IMG/VR virus record: IMGVR_UViG_3300044846_002469
Span: 1 to 35,703 of that record
Strand: one strand, 5' to 3'
Length of the DNA: 35,703 bases
Source: a virus
Of this stretch, positions 30,643 to 35,703 are shown piece by piece. Each line of letters starts with the position of its first letter. The stretch's first letter is position 1. The translations under genes were made by a program, and so were the position numbers. Below the pieces are notes generated by a model that saw only the letters and a program-made list of their open reading frames with translations, made no database searches and was not told where the DNA came from.

Positions 30643-30994
30643 CTTCTCTATTAATTTTTAATGTTCCATTTAATATCTCAGTCATTACCTCATCTGCTAA
30701 ATTACGTTGCTCATCATTCATTTGCCCAATATTGAACATAATGTTATCAAATGTGCCTGTTTCGTAATTATCAGTTGTTCTGTTATGAATTTCCTTTCTT
30801 AATTTGAAATTAGTTGCTGATGTGATAGTTTTGTGTATGTTATTAGCACAATTAATTGAAAAAAGAAACTCCCCTTTATGCTCACGAGTTAATTGCAAAT
30901 CTAAGATTACATTTTCACAAAGTCTTTTAATTTGTGTTGCATAAGTAAGAATTAATGTTATATCTGTGTTTGATTTTAAGTATTTTGCATCCAT
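30623..30994 (-). CDS. Hypothetical protein, 123 aa
   Basis: The protein is helical with a START MDAKYLKSNTDITLILTYAT, a middle CANNIHKTITSATNFKLRKE and an acidic ending (NLADEVMTEILNGTLKINRE). No motif is recognised. It follows the triple-HTH protein by 1 nt and belongs to the recombination/replication unit started at 33712-33742. Confidence 0.55.
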   Translation of the reverse strand: MDAKYLKSNTDITLILTYATQIKRLCENVILDLQLTREHKGEFLFSINCANNIHKTITSATNFKLRKEIHNRTTDNYETGTFDNIMFNIGQMNDEQRNLADEVMTEILNGTLKINREDEQKSN

Positions 30995-30995
30995 A

Positions 30996-31481
30996 TTAGT
31001 ACATTATTTTTATATATTTATCTAAATCAAAAAAGCCTTTCCCATTGTCTAAATCATAGTCATAAAACTTGATATTGCTTGTTTCATTGTGTAACTTCAT
31101 TTCAATCATTCTGCATCTTAAAATGTGTTTAGTAACTCCTATCAATTTAGCAATTTTATCAATGCTCATCTTGTCATAATTCAATTTAACTATCTCAATT
31201 TGTTCAGGTGTTAATTCTACTTTTCTATTTATACTAGGTTTTTTATTTAAAAATCTAACATGAGCAACTAACTGCTGACTACATCCAATTTCTTTAGCAA
31301 TCTCAATATTTCGTTTATGCAACATTGTGGCTATCTGTTTACATATTATTCCTGCCTCATGCTTAATACCAAAAGATGTTCTTTTTCTACTAATTGTTGA
31401 AATTGAAATATTGTACATTTTTGATATTTCTTTTAATTTCATTTTAGGGTTATTTTTTATAAATTCGTCTAATTGTTCCAT
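30996..31481 (-). CDS. Multi-HTH DNA-binding protein, 161 aa
   Basis: Three helix-turn-helix units can be read: KLKEISKMYNISISTISRKR (about 16-35), NIEIAKEIGCSQQLVAHVR (about 58-76) and SIDKIAKLIGVTKHILRCRM (about 105-124). Three separated HTHs suggest that the protein reads an extended or repeated DNA site. It overlaps the DnaA-IV-like gene by 13 nt, so both are made together, and a joint role at the iteron arrays is plausible. A purely regulatory function is also possible. No family name can be given. Confidence 0.7.
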   Translation of the reverse strand: MEQLDEFIKNNPKMKLKEISKMYNISISTISRKRTSFGIKHEAGIICKQIATMLHKRNIEIAKEIGCSQQLVAHVRFLNKKPSINRKVELTPEQIEIVKLNYDKMSIDKIAKLIGVTKHILRCRMIEMKLHNETSNIKFYDYDLDNGKGFFDLDKYIKIMY

Positions 31482-31840
31482 CCTTTAAAATTTAATGCTG
31501 TAAAATCAAATTTATTATCTACTATTAGATTGTTAACAGAATCAACAATATTTTTAAACAATGGCTCTGTTTCAATATGTTCTTTTGCTAACCTTACATG
31601 GTATAAAATACTTGTATGGTCTTTTGGTATTATGCTAATTATTTTACCAATATCGTGAAATGCGTATCCGTTATTATGTAATAAATAACTTGCTATCTTT
31701 CTAGCGTTAACAAACTTTCGATGTCTTTTTTGCCCTATTAAATCATCTAATTTGATGTTTGAATAGTCGCATATCGTATTCAATAATGAATACTGCCATG
31801 CACTTAATTTTTTGATGTGTTCTTTTACTTCTTCTTTCAT
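31469..31840 (-). CDS. DnaA domain IV-like DNA-binding protein, 123 aa
   Basis: Residues about 35-88 (IGQKRHRKFVNARKIASYLL, then FHDIGKIIS, and IPKDHTSILYHVRLAKE) follow the pattern of the DnaA C-terminal domain: the basic helix R-x2-R-x5-A, the IG-x2 turn and the signature [RK]DHTSV-x-H. That domain binds DnaA boxes. There is no AAA+ ATPase part, so it would recruit or replace a host factor, or act as a phage initiator at repeats. It is overlapped by the multi-HTH gene. The domain match is by eye but strong. Confidence 0.75.
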   Translation of the reverse strand: MKEEVKEHIKKLSAWQYSLLNTICDYSNIKLDDLIGQKRHRKFVNARKIASYLLHNNGYAFHDIGKIISIIPKDHTSILYHVRLAKEHIETEPLFKNIVDSVNNLIVDNKFDFTALNFKGWNN

Positions 31841-31843
31841 AAT

Positions 31844-32536
31844 TTATAGTTTTAATGTTTTATAATATTCTCTTGCTTTTTCAATTTTTTTCATCAATAT
31901 GTCAATGTAGTTTGCATCATAATCAAATTCAAATTTCTTAACTCTCTTTTCAATTGGCAAATCTTTGATTAAATTATTGTTTTTCTTAATCTGCTCACAT
32001 TCTTTGATATAATCTTCATTTTGGCTATTTCTGTTATATTTATATAACAATCTATCACATTCATTCAAAACCATGTGTTCCGGTGTTGGCACTAAAGAAT
32101 ATATTAAACGATATTTTTGCTTACTTGTTAACCACATATAACATTGTGCTTGTGCATAATACATTTTTGATAACTCAGCGTTGAAAAACGTCTTTAAATT
32201 CCACGAAGTCTTAATATCCTCAACACAATCTGAAAGTACTATATCAGGTGTTCCTATAACATAGTCATTTTGTAGCTTTGTATTGTATCTTGAACGAAAT
32301 CCACCTTCTACCACTTGGCTAACTAAATCCATTGAATCCTGCTCACATTCATTGCCTTTATCCATATAATCATTTTTGATTGATTCGGAAAAACCGAACT
32401 CTTCTAATAACCATTTATCAACTACAAATGTTTTTGCTGTTTCTGATAAGTTACCTGCATCTTTATCTGCTTTCAATTTAGGCTCTGTCATAAGTGCGCC
32501 TACTCCACTGCATCTGAATAATATTTTATTTTCCAT
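31844..32536 (-). CDS. YqaJ-like exonuclease, 230 aa
   Basis: This is a phage recombination exonuclease of the YqaJ/lambda Exo type. GNECEQDSMDLV (residues about 62-73) corresponds to the helix with the catalytic Glu, and GTPDIVLSDCVEDIKTSW (about 93-110) holds D-(x)n-D-x-K of the active site. YYAQAQCYMWL (about 123-133) is the conserved Q-x3-Y block. The enzyme degrades one strand to feed the annealing protein encoded next to it. It overlaps that gene by 11 nt. Confidence 0.87.
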   Translation of the reverse strand: MENKILFRCSGVGALMTEPKLKADKDAGNLSETAKTFVVDKWLLEEFGFSESIKNDYMDKGNECEQDSMDLVSQVVEGGFRSRYNTKLQNDYVIGTPDIVLSDCVEDIKTSWNLKTFFNAELSKMYYAQAQCYMWLTSKQKYRLIYSLVPTPEHMVLNECDRLLYKYNRNSQNEDYIKECEQIKKNNNLIKDLPIEKRVKKFEFDYDANYIDILMKKIEKAREYYKTLKL

Positions 32537-33215
32537 TTTTTAAAGTTTGTTTTTTATTGTTATAAATTTCTGTTAATTCGTACTTCTCGATAAGATTCTC
32601 AACTTGTACCAATGTATCTACGTTATTAGCATTTAAGATGTGTTTTTCAACCCTTTCTTTTTCTTTGCTATTATGTACACTCTCTGCACTTAATAACTCA
32701 GCATCTCCTGTAAATTGCACAATATCCTTTCTATTAAGATTAGCACCAAATAAATCTCCAAAGTGGTCGCAAGCATCCTTGATGGCAATTGATTTCGCAA
32801 TTGGTAGCGCCATCATTACTGCGCCTTTATTGACATTGCTCATATCAGTTTTTAGATTACCACTATTTTTTGTAGTTTGTAATTCTTGTGCGCCTACACC
32901 ATCGTGATACATCATCTCATTTGTTGCCGGATTCAAATAATGAACCCTAACTGTTACCTCAATTGCATTGAATAATTGTGCTGTTTTTATTACCTCAATT
33001 TGATATTTCTTAAAACATCTTCTTAAAAGATATTCTACTTTGTCAATTGGAAGATAATTGTAGCCTTTAATGAATGGGTGCTGTTTTACCCATGCAGGTG
33101 GTGGTGGTGTTGATAAGATTACATTTAGTTGCTCTAGTGGAACTACATCAAAGTTAGTCTGTTTGAAAATGCTAGTAATTGTAGCCTTCGTTTCTTTCAT
33201 AATTTCTTTACTCAT
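32526..33215 (-). CDS. Single-strand annealing protein, Rad52-like, 229 aa
   Basis: The segment AVMMALPIAKSIAIKDACDH followed by FGDLFGANLNRKD (residues about 132-166) matches the conserved ALKRA-x-KxFG-x-x-LG region of Rad52/22-like phage annealing proteins. YNYLPIDKVEYLLRRCFKKY (about 48-68) supports the fold. These proteins bind single strands and anneal them for recombination-dependent replication. It pairs with the exonuclease gene by an 11-nt overlap. A GC-rich hairpin (33234-33249) stands 19 nt before the ATG. Confidence 0.8.
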   Translation of the reverse strand: MSKEIMKETKATITSIFKQTNFDVVPLEQLNVILSTPPPPAWVKQHPFIKGYNYLPIDKVEYLLRRCFKKYQIEVIKTAQLFNAIEVTVRVHYLNPATNEMMYHDGVGAQELQTTKNSGNLKTDMSNVNKGAVMMALPIAKSIAIKDACDHFGDLFGANLNRKDIVQFTGDAELLSAESVHNSKEKERVEKHILNANNVDTLVQVENLIEKYELTEIYNNKKQTLKNGK

Positions 33216-33233
33216 GTTTATTTTGTTTTTAGT

Positions 33234-33249
33234 GGGGGAGTTACCCCCC
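33234..33249 (-). other. GC hairpin in the leader of the annealing protein gene
   Basis: On the minus strand a run of six G (33249-33244) pairs with CCCCC (33238-33234) around TAACT. It is an isolated GC block in very AT-rich DNA, 19 nt before the annealing protein ATG and 9 nt after the previous stop. No T-run follows, so it is not a terminator. It may slow ribosomes or stabilise the downstream RNA. Confidence 0.6.
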
Positions 33250-33258
33250 GTTAATTAA

Positions 33259-33681
33259 TTATCTAACCATTGATTCAGTTTCAGGGTCGTATTCAAAACC
33301 TTCTTCGTCTTGCTTTCTAGTTTGTTCGTATTCATCCATCTCATTAATGAAATCTTGTAACATAAATTTTTCAGGCTTAGGTAGCATAGCTTTCATAACT
33401 GATAAATCTGCATATAATTTATCAATTGTATCAAGATAATATTGCATAAATTCATCTTGACTAACATATTCAAATCCTTCTGTAAAAGCATCTGATATAC
33501 TTGAAAATTTAGAAACATTTGTAATCCCACCACTGCTGTACTGCTCAACTCTTGTAATGTCTTTTTCTGATTTGATACAATAAAGTCTTGTAGAATATCC
33601 ATTTACTACCTTTGTGAATGTTGGGAAATTAATCTCGATTTCCAATGTTTCTGTTCTTTGTGTTGTTGTTGTAATTTTCAT
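33259..33681 (-). CDS. Hypothetical protein, 140 aa, first gene of the recombination operon
   Basis: The N-terminal half is beta-rich (TTTTQRTETLEIEINFPTFT, then YSTRLYCIKSEKDITRVEQY), the C-terminal half helical and acidic (DTIDKLYADLSVMKAMLPKP and EMDEYEQTRKQDEEGFEYD). It has no known signature. It is the first gene after the promoter at 33712-33742. A protein at the head of a Rad52/YqaJ operon may be an accessory of recombination or a host-inhibitory early protein. Confidence 0.6.
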   Translation of the reverse strand: MKITTTTQRTETLEIEINFPTFTKVVNGYSTRLYCIKSEKDITRVEQYSSGGITNVSKFSSISDAFTEGFEYVSQDEFMQYYLDTIDKLYADLSVMKAMLPKPEKFMLQDFINEMDEYEQTRKQDEEGFEYDPETESMVR

Positions 33682-33711
33682 GTTTTTTATTTTTAATTGT
33701 TATTAATACTG

Positions 33712-33742
33712 CAAATCTAATGATTTATTTTGTACCACCAAA
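33712..33742 (-). promoter_or_regulatory. Bacteroidetes-type promoter for the recombination/replication operon
   Basis: TTTG (33742-33739), a 19-nt spacer and TAGATTTG (33719-33712) on the minus strand match the consensus. The expected start is near 33705, about 24 nt before the ATG at 33681. Confidence 0.75.
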
Positions 33743-33764
33743 TTTATTTTGAGTTTTTTTTAAA

Positions 33765-34925
33765 TTATTTTTTAATAAATGAAAAAATATGCTCAATTAT
33801 AGGCAAAGTCCATCCATCGCCTAGCAATGATCCTGCTTTAGCTGTTGAAAGAATATCGCAATAGTCATCAGGAAACCCTTGCAATCTGCACATCTCTACC
33901 TTGTTAACTGTTCTTACTATCCCATCTTTGTAAGAATAAAGATTATTGTTTGATTCCATTAAACAGGGTGATTTACCTTTTGTTACTCTTGCTCTGCGAG
34001 TTTTTGAAGTTGGGAAACTTAAATCTAAACAATCATTTTCAGTAACAATATCATATCCTTTATTTGTATTTGTTTTACATCTTAATTCGTTATCTACTTC
34101 GTATATTAAAGTAATCATTCCAATTGAATTTCTATTTTTTAGATATTTTTGATGAGATTCGCTTAATGGTGTTTTTGATTTATTTTTTGAAATTGTACCT
34201 TCCATTAAACAATTAGATTTTTCACGTTCTGTATAACCACTTGTAATAATATCCTTAAACATAATACCTCTATCTTCAGGTTGTGGTATATCAGTAATTA
34301 TATCCCCAAACAATCCATCTTGCTTTGTTCTAATATTACTCCAATAATATCTATCTCTCAATTGTGCTGTAACTAATTTACTATTAATCCTTACAGGATA
34401 AACTCCCAATGCTCTGCTCATTATACCAACGTCTAATTTTGAGGCACTACCTACATTTTCTTGTAAGAATAACACATTAGGGTTTAGTGATTTTATATTG
34501 TTTAATATATCGACAAAAGTAAAAAATAAACTGCTTTTACTACCATGTATTCCTGCACGTTTACCTGCTGAACTTAAATCTTGACAAGGACTACCACTTA
34601 AAATTAGATCAATACTACCCCAATCAATATCCCATTCATTCCATTTAGTAACATCTCCTACTTGAATTGTATCAGGGAAATGATGTTGAGTTAATTCAAT
34701 TGCATAAGGTTTTATTTCACTTGAATAGTATTTATTAACTTTAATACCTACATTTTCAAGTGCTTGTCTACCTGTATTCATTCCGTTAAAAAGACTTACT
34801 ACGTTTATCCCATCCATATCATAATCATATTCGTAATTCTCACCATCTTCACAAGTTTGACAAAATGATTCTATTTTATTTGCGCAACTATAAAACCCAT
34901 ATTTACATTCTTTTGTTTCTTTCAT
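33765..34925 (-). CDS. DNMT3-like DNA (cytosine-5) methyltransferase, 386 aa
   Basis: Motif I is VVSLFNGMNTG (42-52), the catalytic motif IV GSPCQDLS (C114), motif VI ENV (156-158), motif VIII QLRDRYYWSN (188-197) and a C-terminal block CRLQGFPDDYCD with GDGWTLPIIEHIF. The order and wording (FNG-x-TG, SPCQDLS, RDRYYW, GFPDDYCD, W-x-LPIIEHIF) are closer to DNMT3-type enzymes than to restriction-modification enzymes. The N-terminus has four cysteines (C7, C14, C22, C25) that may bind zinc. No cognate restriction gene is present, so it is an orphan methylase, perhaps protecting phage DNA. It is followed by a non-coding promoter region. Confidence 0.9.
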   Translation of the reverse strand: MKETKECKYGFYSCANKIESFCQTCEDGENYEYDYDMDGINVVSLFNGMNTGRQALENVGIKVNKYYSSEIKPYAIELTQHHFPDTIQVGDVTKWNEWDIDWGSIDLILSGSPCQDLSSAGKRAGIHGSKSSLFFTFVDILNNIKSLNPNVLFLQENVGSASKLDVGIMSRALGVYPVRINSKLVTAQLRDRYYWSNIRTKQDGLFGDIITDIPQPEDRGIMFKDIITSGYTEREKSNCLMEGTISKNKSKTPLSESHQKYLKNRNSIGMITLIYEVDNELRCKTNTNKGYDIVTENDCLDLSFPTSKTRRARVTKGKSPCLMESNNNLYSYKDGIVRTVNKVEMCRLQGFPDDYCDILSTAKAGSLLGDGWTLPIIEHIFSFIKK

Positions 34926-34936
34926 ATTTTAAATTT

Positions 34937-35176
34937 TTATATAAACAATAATTCGTTTATCCTGTCAATTGCCTCTTTACGTTGCTTTTCAGTCAATTTT
35001 GTAGGATTAATTTTATTTTTATTTTGAATCAATTTATTAATCATATCCAATAACTTATGGTTGTTACTCCTATACGTTTTGAGTGTGTTATTTTTAGGAT
35101 TTATGTAAATACTTTTCCTACCTAGAGTTTTATATTCCTCTTTTGATTTTCTAATGTTTTTTCTTTTATTTACCAT
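34937..35176 (-). CDS. Small basic protein, 79 aa
   Basis: The sequence is very basic (NKRKNIRKSKEEYKTLGRKS, then NTLKTYRSNNHKLLDMINKL) and ends with a KQRKEAIDRINELLF helix. It lies between the PAPS-reductase-like gene and the methyltransferase (gaps of 10-11 nt). A nucleic-acid-binding accessory of either enzyme is plausible by charge and position; no family is recognised. Confidence 0.55.
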   Translation of the reverse strand: MVNKRKNIRKSKEEYKTLGRKSIYINPKNNTLKTYRSNNHKLLDMINKLIQNKNKINPTKLTEKQRKEAIDRINELLFI

Positions 35177-35186
35177 GTTTATTTTT

Positions 35187-35703
35187 TTAAGTCGTACAAG
35201 CGCAATTATATGCAGGGTTAATTTCTGTTAAATTCATTTCTTTAAATAGATTATTTTGTGCTATATCTCTCAATTGTTCAATTGTAGTATTATGAAAATA
35301 TGTATGTCCACCATTTTCGCAATGTTTTTGTGCCTCATTTTCATCATTAATCCATTCATCAGCTAATTCAGGATATTCTCTTAAAATTGCCATAATAGCG
35401 TTTTTGCCTTTCATAAAACATAAAGTGCAATTTCCTAATATAGATGGTATTTCTAAATTATATGGTTTTTTTTCAAAATAATCATTAATCATCTTTTTAT
35501 TAATTCCTTGTTCATATAATGGAAATTTATCAATAACATTTTTAAATTTTTGGTTTCTTCTTTTAACCCTCAATGGATCATCACTTCTAAACCCTATAAA
35601 ATTTTCAAACCTTCTTATCCCAATACTTCGCAAATATCTTTTGCAGGTTTTAATCTTTAATTCATCTGTACAAAATCTTTTTACTCTATTAGGTATTACT
35701 TTA
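35187..35703 (-). CDS. PAPS reductase family protein, C-terminal part (starts at 376 on the circle)
   Basis: The frame is open to the right edge and continues into the sequence at the left edge. In a linear reading an internal ATG at 35633 would give 148 residues, but joining the ends gives the complete 249-residue protein. This part carries GNCTLCFMKGKN and the extreme C-terminal NCACTT, which with C89 and C98 could form an iron-sulfur or zinc site, as seen in several sulfur-transfer PP-loop enzymes. At the codon matching position 120, this copy encodes Asp (GAT) and the left copy Glu (GAA). Glu is closer to the usual DE pair in this family. Confidence 0.85.
   Translation of the reverse strand, partial: KVIPNRVKRFCTDELKIKTCKRYLRSIGIRRFENFIGFRSDDPLRVKRRNQKFKNVIDKFPLYEQGINKKMINDYFEKKPYNLEIPSILGNCTLCFMKGKNAIMAILREYPELADEWINDENEAQKHCENGGHTYFHNTTIEQLRDIAQNNLFKEMNLTEINPAYNCACTT
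35561..35703. repeat. Right copy of the 143-bp terminal repeat
   Basis: The same as bases 1-143 except A at 35577 instead of T at 17. It lies wholly inside the PAPS-reductase-like gene. It shows that the contig is circular or terminally redundant. Confidence 0.9.

Noticed and set aside
33393-33602. 69-codon minus-strand frame inside the 140-residue gene
   Set aside because: It is entirely contained in the better-supported gene in another frame and lacks its own start context.

Overview
The window is almost certainly one complete circular (or circularly permuted) genome of a tailed bacteriophage with siphovirus-type morphology. Bases 1-143 recur at 35561-35703 with a single mismatch, and a PAPS-reductase-like gene reads in frame across that join, so one genome unit is about 35,560 bp. 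The DNA is very AT-rich. Start codons are preceded by A-rich leaders rather than Shine-Dalgarno motifs, and several intergenic regions carry the Bacteroidetes promoter pattern TTTG-N18-21-TAnnTTTG. Together with a BT4734/VirE-type primase-helicase this points to a Bacteroidetes host, perhaps a flavobacterium; that is inference. Every gene I support lies on the minus strand, so transcription runs from high to low coordinates and wraps through the join. I see no integrase and no clear lysogeny module, so a lytic lifestyle is likely but not proven.

Layout in transcription order. (1) From a promoter at 1808-1837, a run of small unknown genes (1791 to 387) leads across the join into a PAPS-reductase-like gene, a small basic protein and a DNMT3-like cytosine-C5 methyltransferase: a probable nucleic-acid modification module. 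(2) From a promoter at 33712-33742: an unknown 140-residue protein, a Rad52-like annealing protein, a YqaJ-like exonuclease, a DnaA-domain-IV-like protein, a multi-HTH protein, small genes, a class II (leucine-like) tRNA and a small conserved protein, ending at a terminator near 29590. (3) The replication block: a primase/helicase with a structured leader that looks like a pseudoknot, a DEAH helicase, a VRR-NUC nuclease, and two repeat clusters. These are seven ATTACAGATT copies at 27070-27331 and an array of ten TGTATTAAT iterons on a strict 21-bp period at 25029-25238, beside a T-tract-rich region. This is the best candidate replication origin. (4) From a promoter at 24693-24725: a run of unknown proteins and a small HTH protein, closed by a strong terminator at 21734-21762. 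(5) Metallophosphoesterase, HExxH protein, small and large terminase, portal, prohead protease, major capsid protein, connectors, major tail protein (followed by a terminator), tail assembly chaperone with a likely +1 frameshift, tape measure, distal tail and tip proteins. (6) Lysis: membrane proteins (holin candidates) and an M15-family endolysin, ending at a terminator at 1857-1888, immediately before the first promoter.

The most unusual items are the 21-bp iteron array paired with a DnaA-IV-like protein and a triple-HTH protein, the pseudoknot-like leader of the primase gene, the +1 frameshift candidate in the tail chaperone, the DNMT3-like methyltransferase beside the sulfur-chemistry-type gene, and a tRNA whose anticodon arm does not fold in the normal register. 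Fourteen additional genes shorter than 60 codons were found by reading the gaps; many use ATGA stop/start overlaps with their neighbours.
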